Positions 8,547-17,120 are shown, numbered from the stretch's first letter. The stretch is 64,000 nucleotides of DNA from Nocardia arizonensis (GCF_001310275.1 NZ_LGYZ01000087.1:124001-188000), one strand, 5' to 3'. Numbers and translations: made by a program. Notes: generated from the letters alone by a model not told the origin.

Positions 8547-10106
8547 GTGAATTCGGGAGATACCGCGTGGGTCCTGGCCGCCACCGCACTGGTCATGGTG
8601 ATGACACCCGGCCTTGCGTTCTTCTACGGCGGCATGGTCGGCGCCAAGAGCGTGCTCAACATGCTGATGATGAATTTCTGCATGCTGGGTGTGGTGAGCA
8701 CCCTCTGGTTGCTCTACGGCTACAGCGAGGCATTCGGCGACGACGCCTACGGCGGTCTGGTCGGCGACATGTCCCACGCCCTGCTGCGTGCGACCCAGGG
8801 CACGCTGTCGGGACCGGCGGGCCATCAGATCCCGACCCTGTCGTTCGTCATGTTCCAGCTCATGTTCGCGGTCGTCACCACCGCGCTCGTCTCCGGGTCG
8901 CTCGCCGAACGCGCCCGATTCTGGTCGTGGATGGTGTTCGCCGTCGGATGGTGTTCGGTGGTCTATTTCCCGGTCGCCCATTGGGTTTTCAGCTTCGACG
9001 GATTCACCGACACCGATGCGGCGGGCACGTCCGACGATCGCGGCGGCTGGATAGCCAACGATCTGGGCGCACTCGATTTCGCGGGCGGCACCGCGGTGCA
9101 CATCAACGCGGGCGCCGCGGGTCTGGCGGTAGCCCTGGTGGTCGGCCGCAGGCGCGGCTGGCCGCAGAGCACGCCGCGTCCGCACAATGTGCCGTTCACA
9201 CTGCTCGGCGCGGCACTGCTGTGGTTCGGCTGGTACGGATTCAACGCGGGCTCGGCCCTGGGCGCCAACGATCTCGCCGCGCTGGCCTTCACCAACACCA
9301 CCATCGCCACCGGGGCCGCCTCGCTGGCGTGGATCATCGTGGAACAGATCCGCGACGGCAGACCCACCACGCTCGGCGCGGCGTCGGGGGCCGTCGCCGG
9401 GCTGGTGGCCGTCACCCCCGCCTGCGGATTCGTCGATCCCGCAGGGGCTTTGGCGATCGGTGGGGTCGCGGGGGTGGTGTGCGCGCTCGCGGTGGCGCTG
9501 AAATTCACCTTCCGCTACGACGATTCGCTCGACGTGGTCGGCGTGCACCTGTTCGGGGGCCTGGTCGGCACCCTGCTGGTTGGTGTGTTCGCCGACGAGT
9601 CGGTGAATCCGGCGGGCAACGACGGCCTGCTGCACGGCGGCGGCTGGACGCAGTTGTCCCGTCAGGCCATCGCGGCGGGCGCGGTATTCGCCTACTCCTT
9701 CGTCTGCGCCGCCGTGCTCGCGTGGCTGGTGCACAAGACGATCGGATTCCGCATCGACAAGCACGCCGAGTTCGACGGTATAGACGAGGCCGAACATGCC
9801 GAGACCGCTTACGATTTCGGTCCACGCGCCGCGGCGGCCACGGCCCGCCCGACCCCGGCGCGACCACCGCGGACCCGCCACGACGACAGCGGACCGGCGC
9901 CGCGGACACCGCGCCCGCCGGGCGGATATCCGCCGCCGCCCCGAGGTTCCGAACGCGTCCGACCACCGTACGAGAACCGGCCCGCCACCGCCCCGCCACC
10001 GATGCCCTCCACATCGATGCCCTCCGCACCGATGGTCCGCCGCCCGCCCGACCCGCGCTACGCGGGCGAACCGATGCCACCGCACCGACCGGGCCCGCAG
10101 GCGTAG
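8547..10106 (+). CDS. amt: Ammonium transporter (Amt/MEP) with long proline-rich tail
   Basis: A transporter of the Amt family in the cytoplasmic membrane. The start TALVMVMTPGLAFFYGGMV and the later TAVHINAGAAGLAVAL and HLFGGLVGTLL segments are hallmark Amt sequences, and about eleven helices can be counted. The start was set at GTG 8547 (AAGGGG about 9 bases upstream), because upstream in-frame codons are uncharacteristic. The body ends near residue 420 and is followed by about 100 residues rich in proline and arginine (PRTPRPPGGYPPPPRG and similar), absent from compact Amt proteins. There is no glnK/glnD next to it, unlike the common amt-glnB-glnD operon, so this may be a second, accessory Amt. 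Confidence 0.92.
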   Translation: MNSGDTAWVLAATALVMVMTPGLAFFYGGMVGAKSVLNMLMMNFCMLGVVSTLWLLYGYSEAFGDDAYGGLVGDMSHALLRATQGTLSGPAGHQIPTLSFVMFQLMFAVVTTALVSGSLAERARFWSWMVFAVGWCSVVYFPVAHWVFSFDGFTDTDAAGTSDDRGGWIANDLGALDFAGGTAVHINAGAAGLAVALVVGRRRGWPQSTPRPHNVPFTLLGAALLWFGWYGFNAGSALGANDLAALAFTNTTIATGAASLAWIIVEQIRDGRPTTLGAASGAVAGLVAVTPACGFVDPAGALAIGGVAGVVCALAVALKFTFRYDDSLDVVGVHLFGGLVGTLLVGVFADESVNPAGNDGLLHGGGWTQLSRQAIAAGAVFAYSFVCAAVLAWLVHKTIGFRIDKHAEFDGIDEAEHAETAYDFGPRAAAATARPTPARPPRTRHDDSGPAPRTPRPPGGYPPPPRGSERVRPPYENRPATAPPPMPSTSMPSAPMVRRPPDPRYAGEPMPPHRPGPQA

Positions 10107-10107
10107 C

Positions 10108-10133
10108 GGTCGCGCCGACACGAGTGCGCGACC
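10108..10133. terminator. Hairpin between convergent amt and EamA genes
   Basis: GGTCGCGC (10108-10115) and GCGCGACC (10126-10133) form a perfect 8-bp stem with a 10-base loop, directly after the amt stop codon and before the end of the opposing transporter gene. Confidence 0.5.
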
Positions 10134-10156
10134 CGATCGGCCGACGCCGGGCACGG

Positions 10157-11083
10157 TCAGCGCGGCGGCGACTCCGGAACCGGACTCTCCGAACCGATAG
10201 CGGCGCCGATCTTCTCGCGGCGACCGGAGCGCGAGATCGCCACTCCCGACAGACACAGCAGACCGCCGAGTACCGCGGCGGGCGCGGGCACCTCACCCAG
10301 CGCGAGCCACGCCATGGCGACGACCAGCGCGGGCACCGCGTACGTGGTGACGCCCATCTGCCCCGCGGTCGTGCGCGCGAGGGCGTATGCCCAGGTGGTG
10401 AACGCCACCGCGGTCGGGAAGACGCCCAGGTACACCACGCTCAGCGTCGAGGTAAGCCGCGCGGCGGCGACCTCGCCCACCAGCACGCCCGCGAACGGCA
10501 GACACGCCACGGTGCCGACGAGACAGCCGCCGGTCGTCACCTGGAGCGCGGAGGCGTGTGTGAGCGCGGGCTTCTGCGCGACGACCGACACCGCCCACGT
10601 CGCGGCGGCGAGCACACACAGCGCCACCCCGAACGCCGCACTCCCACCGTCACCCGAATTCGACATCCCGACCACGATCGCCCCGGTCAACGAGACCGCG
10701 ATGCCCGCGGCGAGCCTGCGAGGAAAACCTTCGCCGAGCACGAGACCGCCCAATACAGCGATCAGCACCGGACCGACATTGATCACCATCGCCGCCGTTC
10801 CCGCGTCGACGTGCCGCTCGCCCCAGTTCAGCGCCACCATGTAGACCCCGAACCAGAGCACCCCCGAGAGCAGGATCCCCCGCCACGCCCCGCGCGCGGG
10901 CAGACCCTCCCCGGTGACGAGCAGGATGACCACGAGGGTGACCGATGCCGTTAGCAGGCGACCGAGGGCGAGCGCACCCGGCGAGAAGTCCGCGCCCGCG
11001 GACCGGATGAAGACGAACGCCGAGGCCCACAGCACGACCGTCACCGCCGCGGCGAGGAAGGCCGGACGGACAGCGTGCTTCAT
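10157..11083 (-). CDS. DMT-superfamily EamA transporter
   Basis: A protein of about 308 residues with ten hydrophobic helices in the two-fold repeat typical of EamA (DUF6) transporters: LWASAFVFIRSAGADFSPGALALGR in the first half and WAVSVVAQKPALTHASALQVT in the second. Such proteins export amino acids or other metabolites, or take up metabolites; the substrate is unknown. The start was placed at the ATG at 11081-11083 (MKHAVRP), just before the first helix. It is convergent with amt and divergent from the metallophosphoesterase. Confidence 0.85.
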   Translation of the reverse strand: MKHAVRPAFLAAAVTVVLWASAFVFIRSAGADFSPGALALGRLLTASVTLVVILLVTGEGLPARGAWRGILLSGVLWFGVYMVALNWGERHVDAGTAAMVINVGPVLIAVLGGLVLGEGFPRRLAAGIAVSLTGAIVVGMSNSGDGGSAAFGVALCVLAAATWAVSVVAQKPALTHASALQVTTGGCLVGTVACLPFAGVLVGEVAAARLTSTLSVVYLGVFPTAVAFTTWAYALARTTAGQMGVTTYAVPALVVAMAWLALGEVPAPAAVLGGLLCLSGVAISRSGRREKIGAAIGSESPVPESPPR

Positions 11084-11229
11084 GTGCGGCACGGTAGAGG
11101 ACGCATCGCACGGGCGCATCCCGTTTTCTTCGCGACGGCGACCGTGCGAAGCCGTCAGCCGCGACCGCGCCGAACACGACCACCCACCGAGTGCCGGTAT
11201 CGTCGGTGGTCACGGCGCGCCGGGCCGAC

Positions 11230-12399
11230 ATGCCGCGCGCAACCCCCGCGTTTCCGAGGACCCTGTTGAAATACGTGCCCCGCGTCGTCTTGTTCCTTGC
11301 CATCCCCGCACTACTGTTCGCCCTGCCGTGGTGGACGCTCGTCGCCGCGCCCGCCGACCACGCGGACACGCTGTTCTGGTTCGGCACCGCCGTCTTCGCG
11401 GTCGGCTTCCTCACCCTGCCCGCGACCATGCTGCTCGGACACGGCCCCCGCCAGTCGGACGCGGCGAGCGTCGTCGGCGACACCTTGCTCGGCGCCAGCT
11501 GGATCTATTTCAGCTGGTCATTGATCGGACTGGTCGCGGGTTTCGTACTCGGGCGGATCGGTGTGGACGATCCCGCACCGATCGTGGCGGCGGGTGTCTT
11601 CGTGGTCGCGAGCGCGCTGGTCGGGTGGGGCGTAGTCGAGGCGAGGCGAGTGCCGCGGGTGCGCACCCTCGAAGTGCCCGTTCCCGGACTCGGCCCCGGA
11701 CTCGACGGACTGCGCGTGGTCGTGGTCACCGACACCCACTACGCGGCGCTGAACCGCGTGCGCTGGTCGGAGCGAGTCGTGGAAACGGTGAACGCGCAGC
11801 ATCCCGATATCGCCTGTCACGCGGGCGACCTCGCCGACGGCTCCGTGGCGAAACGGCATCCGCAGGTCGACCCGCTCGGCAAGGTCGTCGCCCCGCACGG
11901 CCGCTACTACATCACCGGCAACCACGAATACTTCGGCGACGCCCAGGGCTGGATCGACCATATGACCGGCATCGGCTGGCAACCACTGCACAACCAGCAC
12001 GAGATCGTCACCCGCGGCGGCGACAGTCTGGTCGTGGCGGGCATCGACGACCCCACCGGCGTCGGCTTGCCCGATCACGGCCCCGACCTCACCGCCGCCC
12101 TCGCGGGCGCCGACCCCGGCCTCCCGATCATGCTGCTCGCCCACCAGCCCCGGCAGGTCCGCGAAGCCGCCGCGGCCGGGGTCGCCCTCCAGATCTCCGG
12201 CCACACCCACGGCGGCCAGATCTGGCCGTTCCACTATCTCGTGCGCCTCGAACAGCCGGTCGTCGCCGGCCTGAGCCGCCACGGCGACCGCACCCGCCTC
12301 TACACCAGCCGCGGCACCGGTTTCTGGGGCCCCCAACTGCGCGTCTTCGCCCCGAGCGAGATCACCCTGCTCATCCTGCGCCCCGAACCCGCCGCCTGA
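11230..12399 (+). CDS. Membrane-anchored metallophosphoesterase (YkuE/YaeI-like)
   Basis: About four N-terminal transmembrane helices (residues about 10-140) are followed by a calcineurin-like phosphoesterase domain with all metal-site blocks: VVTDTHYAAL, HAGDLADG, GNHEYFGD, LAHQPRQ and SGHTHGGQIW. Related proteins hydrolyse phosphodiesters or lipid-linked phosphates such as UDP-diacylglucosamine on the membrane; the substrate is not evident here. The start is uncertain: ATG 11230 is used, with ATG 11191 and a TTG near 11266 (behind CCGAGGA) as alternatives. Confidence 0.85.
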   Translation: MPRATPAFPRTLLKYVPRVVLFLAIPALLFALPWWTLVAAPADHADTLFWFGTAVFAVGFLTLPATMLLGHGPRQSDAASVVGDTLLGASWIYFSWSLIGLVAGFVLGRIGVDDPAPIVAAGVFVVASALVGWGVVEARRVPRVRTLEVPVPGLGPGLDGLRVVVVTDTHYAALNRVRWSERVVETVNAQHPDIACHAGDLADGSVAKRHPQVDPLGKVVAPHGRYYITGNHEYFGDAQGWIDHMTGIGWQPLHNQHEIVTRGGDSLVVAGIDDPTGVGLPDHGPDLTAALAGADPGLPIMLLAHQPRQVREAAAAGVALQISGHTHGGQIWPFHYLVRLEQPVVAGLSRHGDRTRLYTSRGTGFWGPQLRVFAPSEITLLILRPEPAA

Positions 12400-12642
12400 T
12401 CCCACCCGTCCACCCGTCGTCCCGAACCCCTCGAGGCGACCAGACCCCGGTTGTATCGGACACCCACCCGTGACCCGATTCATCGTGCCGTCCGCCGAAC
12501 CATTTCCTCGAAACCCGAAGCGGACTTCGTAGGTGCCCCCGCGGACGCGGGCGAAATATGGACAGCTCCGCCCGGACCGATGAGTTCGTCGACCGAGCGG
12601 CGTCGACATCTACAGACCTACAACCGCGGACGTGAGGAATCC

Positions 12643-13332
12643 ATGACCACAAACGCACTGCCGCCCATCGTCGACGCCGCGACCTGGCAGACCGAACTCG
12701 ACGCGCTGCGGGCCCGCGAAAAGGCCGCGACCCGGGAACTCGACGCCATCGCCGCCCAGCGCCGCCGACTCCCGATGGTAGAAATGCCCGACTACCTCTT
12801 GGAAGGCGCGGACGGCCCGATCCACCTCGCCGACATCTTCGACGGACAGTCCCAGCTGATCGTCTACAACCACATGTGGTTCCCGGACCAGCAGTGGCAG
12901 TGCCCCGGCTGCACCGGTTTCACGTCCCAGTTCACCCGCCTGGAATTCCTCGACAACTACGACGCCCGTTTCGTCATCGTCACCCAGGGCCCGATCGATG
13001 CGGCCCTCGCCTACAAACGCCGCGTCGGCAACGCCATGACCTGGTACTCCACCGCCAACAGCCCCTTCGGCACCGATGTCGGCGCCCCACCGAACGGCGG
13101 TTTCGCCGTCAATGTCTTCCTCCGCGACGGCGACAAGGTCTACCGCACCTGGCACACCAACGGCCGGGGCACCGAACAACTGACCCACACCTTCCCCCTC
13201 ATAGACCTCCTCCCCTACGGCCGCCAGGAAGAATGGCAGGACTCCCCCCAAGGCTGGCCCCAATCCCCCACCTACACCCGCTGGGGCACCTCCAAGGAGA
13301 TAGCGGCCCTCTACGGCACCCCCGAATCCTGA
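12643..13332 (+). CDS. DUF899 family thioredoxin-like protein
   Basis: A protein of 229 residues that matches the DUF899 family: a helical N-terminus (ALRAREKAATRELDAIAAQRRRLP), then a thioredoxin-fold core with WQCPGCTGF, a CxxC pair in the position of the redox motif, and the family C-terminal WGTSKEIAALYG. Family members are cytosolic and often linked to stress response, but no reaction is established. The ATG at 12643 has GTGAGGAAT just upstream. The gene stands alone, and a gene-poor stretch follows it. Confidence 0.82.
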   Translation: MTTNALPPIVDAATWQTELDALRAREKAATRELDAIAAQRRRLPMVEMPDYLLEGADGPIHLADIFDGQSQLIVYNHMWFPDQQWQCPGCTGFTSQFTRLEFLDNYDARFVIVTQGPIDAALAYKRRVGNAMTWYSTANSPFGTDVGAPPNGGFAVNVFLRDGDKVYRTWHTNGRGTEQLTHTFPLIDLLPYGRQEEWQDSPQGWPQSPTYTRWGTSKEIAALYGTPES

Positions 13333-13918
13333 CGGAGCGCGGCAGCGGATGGCCGTGCCGACCGTGTGAATCAATCGCTGTACGAGTCAATCGGGACAGA
13401 TTCGCGAATCGCTGTCGGTGGAATACCGAGCGATTCGGCATCCACAACGCGAACTGGGCGGATGCACAGTCCGCCCCTGTAAGGGATGGCGGCATATCCG
13501 GTACCTGACACCCCGCACCCACTACACACGCGAATACCGGCACGACCAGTCGTCCGCGCGCAACTGGGCGCTACGAAATACGAAATAGACTCGAGGTGAA
13601 TCCGCGAAAGACTCGCCGAGCCGGAAACAACACAGAGTGCACCCACGCCAGAACGCCGGGGGGAACTCGCCATTTCAATGAATTTCCGGGTTACCGAAAC
13701 AAATCCCACCGCGTAAAATTGACTACCAGAAAACGACGACCCCCCGGAATCGATAATGACAGACCTCACCGTCGTGAGCACGGAGCGGGGCTCTCATCGC
13801 CGCAGCAGCCCCGATCACAGCAGCGGTGATACCACCGGACATCGTGAGTCAGGCAGGATCTATGCTGCGACTTGACCGGATCCGCAAGGGCACGAGACCG
13901 ATTCATGCTCCGAAAAGG
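13333..13918. other. Gene-poor stretch at the edge of the decayed element
   Basis: About 590 bases with no convincing gene on either strand. Composition is visibly more AT-rich than the flanks (for example around 13660-13760), and the short open frames here show no family resemblance. It marks the transition from core chromosome to the mobile-element region. Confidence 0.5.
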
Positions 13919-14248
13919 CTAGGCGACCTTGACGCTCCAATCACCAACGTGAGCAACAACATCCAGGGTTCCTCCGAGCGCGACGATGTATTCGCGAACC
14001 AAGTCCATGGACGTGATCTTGCCGTGCTCGATCTGCGACACCCTTGCCTGCGAAACCCCCATCAGCTCAGCGACCTCGGCCTGCGTCACTCCGCACTGCT
14101 TGCGGAGTTCGGCAAGCTGGTGTCCGCGCTGCTCCGCGCGCATCTGCTCGCGGCTCTCGTCTCGCGCCGCGATGCGCTCAGGGGAATCCCATGTCGGGTC
14201 GATTTCGCGAGCTCGGCGCTTGGCCTCTTCCCAAGACACACCTTTCAT
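13919..14248 (-). CDS. XRE-type antitoxin (HigA-like)
   Basis: A protein of 109 residues: a charged N-terminal helix and a helix-turn-helix (LAELRKQCGVTQAEVAELMGVSQ, then ARVSQIEHGKI), ending in a short beta region (GTLDVVAHVGDWSV). This is the usual architecture of HigA antitoxins paired with RelE/Gp49-type toxins. Its ATG overlaps the TGA of the upstream toxin frame by four bases (ATGA), so the two were translationally coupled. It would bind and neutralise the toxin and repress the operon. Because the toxin is broken, it may now be an orphan antitoxin. Confidence 0.8.
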   Translation of the reverse strand: MKGVSWEEAKRRAREIDPTWDSPERIAARDESREQMRAEQRGHQLAELRKQCGVTQAEVAELMGVSQARVSQIEHGKITSMDLVREYIVALGGTLDVVAHVGDWSVKVA

Positions 14249-14613
14249 GACTCCTCCTTCGTTGCTCGGTAGTCGCTATAGCGCTGTTCGGCGAGGGGGA
14301 TCGCATCTCGGTACCAACGATTCCACTGGCCGGACTTGTCCCCAGCAACCAACACGATCGCCTCCCGCGTTGGGTCGAAGACGAACAGCATCCTGATCTC
14401 GGAACCCGCCGGGGTTCGAGGACGAAGCTCTTTGAGGTTGTGCAGCGCCTTGCTGAAGTGGATTCAATCGACCAACGGCCTTCCCAGCTCCGGTCCACGC
14501 TCAGCCAGTTCGTCCAATGCTTCCTCGATCTTGTCGGCGATCATCGGCTCGTTCTTCACCAGGTCGAGGAACCAGTCATTGACCGGCTCGAGCAGCACAA
14601 TGCTCCATCGCAC
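14245..14613 (-). pseudogene. HigB/Gp49-like toxin interrupted by an in-frame TGA
   Basis: Reading from GTG 14613, the frame encodes a RelE/HigB-superfamily mRNA interferase: WSIVLLEPVNDWFLDLV, then DELAERGPELGRPLVD, a TGA (14464-14466), then, in the same frame, IHFSKALHNLKELRP, SEIRMLFVFDPTREAIVL and AGDKSGQWNRWYRDAIP. All family blocks are present in one frame, so the only defect is the stop. An arginine is usual at that position, so a single CGA-to-TGA change explains it. The frame ends with the ATGA overlap to the antitoxin. Confidence 0.8.
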
Positions 14614-14619
14614 CGGACA

Positions 14620-14625
14620 ATTATA
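14620..14625 (-). promoter_or_regulatory. Candidate -10 box of the HigBA-like operon, possibly leaderless
   Basis: A perfect TATAAT on the minus strand ends 6 bases before the GTG start at 14613. If used, transcription would begin at or next to the start codon, giving a leaderless mRNA, a frequent arrangement in actinobacteria. A matching -35 is weak (CCGACA about 15 bases further upstream). Confidence 0.45.
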
Positions 14626-14745
14626 ACTAATCCTTATGCCTGTCGGGTTCGATGCGACCTCAGAGACATACTGGGAATCGAACCGCGGCCGGTGCAAATC
14701 CGCAGGTACAGATACCGCCCACCACCTGCCCCGATCCAGTCATCG

Positions 14746-14786
14746 AAAAACGGAAACCCGCAGGTCGTCGACCTGCGGGTTTCCGT
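14746..14786 (-). terminator. Strong intrinsic terminator-like hairpin (minus strand)
   Basis: 14750-14766 and 14770-14786 are perfectly complementary (17 bp, 3-base loop), and AAAAA at 14746-14750 gives a T-run after the hairpin on the minus strand. No gene that it would terminate is recognisable just upstream on that strand, so it may protect the HigBA-like operon from read-through or be a relic of the element's boundary. Confidence 0.6.
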
Positions 14787-14825
14787 CTCGTGGACCTCGC
14801 GGGAACTTACTCGAAACAATGCGGC

Positions 14826-15089
14826 CTCCTCGATAGGTTCGCCGACCTATGGAAGCAGGTGGAGGCCGACAGTCCACGCCAAGCGAAGCAGTCGCCCGCG
14901 CCCAGGTCATCCGGTGGCCCGAAGAAACATCTCGCCGCTGATGAGGCCGCGACGATCGTTGCCGAGTACGAGGCCGGGGCGTCGATGGCGCAACTGAAAC
15001 GGGAGCACCACATGGCCAAGCGGACGGTCGCGAAGGTGCTACGGGAGGCCGGAGTGACGATTCGGCCGAGGGGTGGACAGTACCGTTGA
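14826..15089 (+). pseudogene. Resolvase/invertase-type helix-turn-helix fragment
   Basis: The frame ends with a domain resembling the C-terminal DNA-binding part of serine recombinases: DEAATIVAEYEAGASMAQL followed by MAKRTVAKVLREAGVTIRPRG. There is no catalytic resolvase domain, and no convincing start codon or ribosome site precedes it. It is best read as a remnant of a recombinase or a small HTH protein of the decayed element; a functional short protein cannot be excluded. Confidence 0.45.
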
Positions 15090-15166
15090 GGGTGTGGATT
15101 TCTGCAATCACGATCCGGCAAGTGGATAACTGGCAGCGAACGCCACCCTAGCCAGCACCTTGCCGT

Positions 15167-15580
15167 ATGTCGTCAACAACATATACCGTTGGCACCGTGA
15201 GCGAACTGTTCGCCATCGAGATCGAGCCCGAGGTTCGAGACTGGCTGGAAGCGCTGCCGGCCAGACACTTCCTCAAGATCGATGAATACGTCGGCCTGCT
15301 GGCCGAACGAGCAGAATCGCTGGGCGAACCCTACGCCCGATATCTCGGCGACGGCATCCGCGAGTTGCGCCCGACACTGGATGGCGCCGCCATCCGCATC
15401 ACCTACTGGCTCACACCCGGACGACGAGTCATCCTGCTGACAGTGTTCCGCAAGACACGGATGCGAGAAGACGCCGAGATCAAACGAGCGAAACTCGCAC
15501 AACAGACCTGCCAAGCCGAACACGGACCCGCACACGAGGAATTCCTCCGCATCATCGAGAGAGGAGAGCTGGACCGATGA
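15167..15580 (+). CDS. RelE/HigB-like toxin (phage Gp49 type)
   Basis: A protein of 137 residues (127 from an internal GTG at 15197) with the Gp49/HigB layout: EPEVRDWLEALPARHFLKIDE, then LGDGIRELRP, IRITYWLTPGRRVILLTVF, and a basic patch KTRMREDAEIKRA. The invariant arginines of ribosome-dependent mRNA interferases appear present. Its stop overlaps the next ATG by four bases, the usual coupling in higBA modules. It is intact, unlike the toxin at 14245-14613. Confidence 0.82.
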   Translation: MSSTTYTVGTVSELFAIEIEPEVRDWLEALPARHFLKIDEYVGLLAERAESLGEPYARYLGDGIRELRPTLDGAAIRITYWLTPGRRVILLTVFRKTRMREDAEIKRAKLAQQTCQAEHGPAHEEFLRIIERGELDR

Positions 15581-15918
15581 GCCACGCACGCTGGAAGACC
15601 CTCCGAGAACGCAAGCTCGCCGAGAGTTACACGGAGCCAGACGAAGTCACCGATGCCCGCCGAGAGATCCGGCTCTCGATGGCACTGGCCAAAGCCGTCT
15701 ACGACCGCCGCACCGAACTCGGACTCACCCAAGCCGACCTCGCCGAACGCGCCGGCCTGACCCAAGCCAAAATATCGCGCATCGAAGGCTCCGATACAGT
15801 GCCGACTCTCCCCCTACTCGCCAAACTCGCCGACGCCCTCGACGCCACCCTCAACATCGCACTCGACGCCGAAGACACCCGAGTGAACTTCACCAGCCAC
15901 CATACAGACGCAGCCTGA
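15577..15918 (+). CDS. XRE-type antitoxin of the second HigBA-like pair
   Basis: A protein of 113 residues with a helix-turn-helix in its C-terminal half (LTQADLAERAGLTQAKISRIEG, split as usual over two helices) and a short acidic tail. It starts inside the toxin's stop (ATGA). This is the cognate antitoxin and autorepressor of the toxin gene just upstream. The toxin-before-antitoxin gene order is the hallmark of higBA. Confidence 0.82.
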   Translation: MSHARWKTLRERKLAESYTEPDEVTDARREIRLSMALAKAVYDRRTELGLTQADLAERAGLTQAKISRIEGSDTVPTLPLLAKLADALDATLNIALDAEDTRVNFTSHHTDAA

Positions 15919-15937
15919 ACCCGGCTGCGTCCGAACT

Positions 15938-16800
15938 TCAACGGTGGTGGCGCTTGATTGCTCCGGTCGTAAACATCTGAACGAGAGCGACAGCGAGTGT
16001 CGACGCCATCTGGGCAGCTTCCGGCGTGATCGGAGGCGGAGGTGTCATGCCTTCGTGCCGATCTGTGTGACCTTCCCATAGCAGCCCGATCATCAACGCC
16101 ACTGCCGTCAGGGGATCGAGACACCAGATTTGTCACAGATTGCAAGTCCGTATAGATGTCCCTGGTTTCTGAGTTGCCCCAGCACATGCCCCAAGGCGGC
16201 GCCAGCTTGGGTAGGCACAACGACAGGGATCGCCGCCGCCTCGACAGCAAGAATCGCTTCCCGGTATGCCGTGGATGGATCAGGCCGGAACCGGTGCGCA
16301 GCATCCCACGCAACCTGTAGGTGAGCGCCGGCCGCATTTCGATCAGCTGCAACAGCACTTTCACCCGCTTGCCGCACAGCGGCCGTGACCGTCGGATCTT
16401 GCCTCCGTTCCAACGAGTCGCGCTTTTCGCTGACCATCCACACCGAGCGCCCATCACGCAGGACATCGTCAACCAGTTTCACCTGCTTTCGGATCTCACT
16501 TCTGGTGTGAGAGTCCTCGGCATCAGTCCAGACGTGCAGAGTGGCATCAACCCAATCCAACAGGGCCTCGGTCGGCACCCCACACATTTCGTGATACCAG
16601 TAGTGATCACTCGGCACGTACCGAAGGCGTGCGGCAACCCGCTGACGAACTCCGCGATCGAGCACGAACTGATGGTAGAGCCACTCCCGAAGCGAGTGCT
16701 CCAACGACTGTGGGACATCTTCATGCCAACCCAGGTCGATAGGCCGACCCGCATTGCGGCTGCTGAATGGCTGCCAATCCCGAGAATCGCTGTCCGTCAC
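15938..16800 (-). pseudogene. Frameshifted gene of unknown function in the decayed element
   Basis: The first 230 codons (from ATG 16798-16800: MTDSDSRDWQPF) run into TGA at 16108 after GVSIP. In another frame the sequence continues seamlessly as PLTAVALMIGLLWEGHTDRH and then PEAAQMASTLAVALVQMFTTG to a stop at 15938-15940. Restoring one G (TCGATCCC to TCGGATCCC at about 16113) rejoins the frames as VSDPLTAV, so a single-base deletion (or a sequencing error) is the likely cause. The full-length protein would be about 287 residues; similar proteins occur in actinobacterial mobile regions, function unknown to me. Confidence 0.7.
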
Positions 16801-16912
16801 GAACTGCAGAATAACGACCGAGGCTCCACTGCGCCAAAAGGTTTCGCACTACACACAGCGGACACATGACGCGAACCGAACCTACGCCGCACGAGAAGAG
16901 CCGCCCCGGTGA

Positions 16913-17058
16913 GGCTGCGGGCAAGCCACGATGACGCTCGAGAACGCCATCTGTTCGAGGACGATCTCAACGACGTGGTCGAACGTATGGGCGAGGGCTG
17001 CGCGGTACCGACGCGAGATGTGCCCACGACGCCGAATCTCCGCGTAGTCGGAGCATGA
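16913..17058 (+). pseudogene. Relic of the 3' end of a tyrosine integrase
   Basis: The DNA from about 16913 to the TGA at 17056-17058 aligns with the last 150 bases of the intact integrase gene (30930-31087): CACGATGACGCTCGA, CTGTTCGAGGACGATCTC, GATGTGCCCACGACG and GGTCGGAGCATGAAAAG-like blocks recur in order. Small indels break the frame. It is followed by a hairpin and an ssrA-like att copy, exactly as the intact gene is, so it is what remains of an older phage's integrase. Confidence 0.85.
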
Positions 17059-17063
17059 AAAGA

Positions 17064-17092
17064 CCCCCGAACTGGGTCTAACAGATCGGGGG
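17064..17092. terminator. Hairpin after the integrase relic
   Basis: CCCCCGA (17064-17070) pairs with TCGGGGG (17086-17092). It holds the same place between integrase end and att as the hairpin at 31090-31122. Confidence 0.5.
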
Positions 17093-17097
17093 CCTTG

Positions 17098-17120
17098 TGG
17101 AGCTGCCGGGAATCGAACCC
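17098..17120. repeat. Distal attachment site of the prophage (copy of the ssrA 3' end)
   Basis: These 23 bases are identical to 31127-31149, the 3' end of the tmRNA gene. The identity stops at 17121, where the bacterial/older-element sequence begins to differ from ssrA. It is the displaced attachment core left when the 14-kb element integrated. Confidence 0.85.

Noticed and set aside
13371..13781. 136-codon frame on the minus strand in the gene-poor stretch
   Set aside because: No family resemblance, no ribosome site, and composition unlike the neighbouring genes.
14464..14466. In-frame TGA in the toxin read as selenocysteine or programmed readthrough
   Set aside because: No selenocysteine insertion element is apparent and homologous toxins carry an arginine there; a nonsense mutation is simpler.
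14666..14690. T-arm-like sequence GGGAATCGAACC near 14670, possibly the far att of the older element
   Set aside because: Only about 12 bases match the ssrA end and there is no flanking similarity; it could be chance or another tRNA relic. Kept only as a suggestion for where the old element might end.
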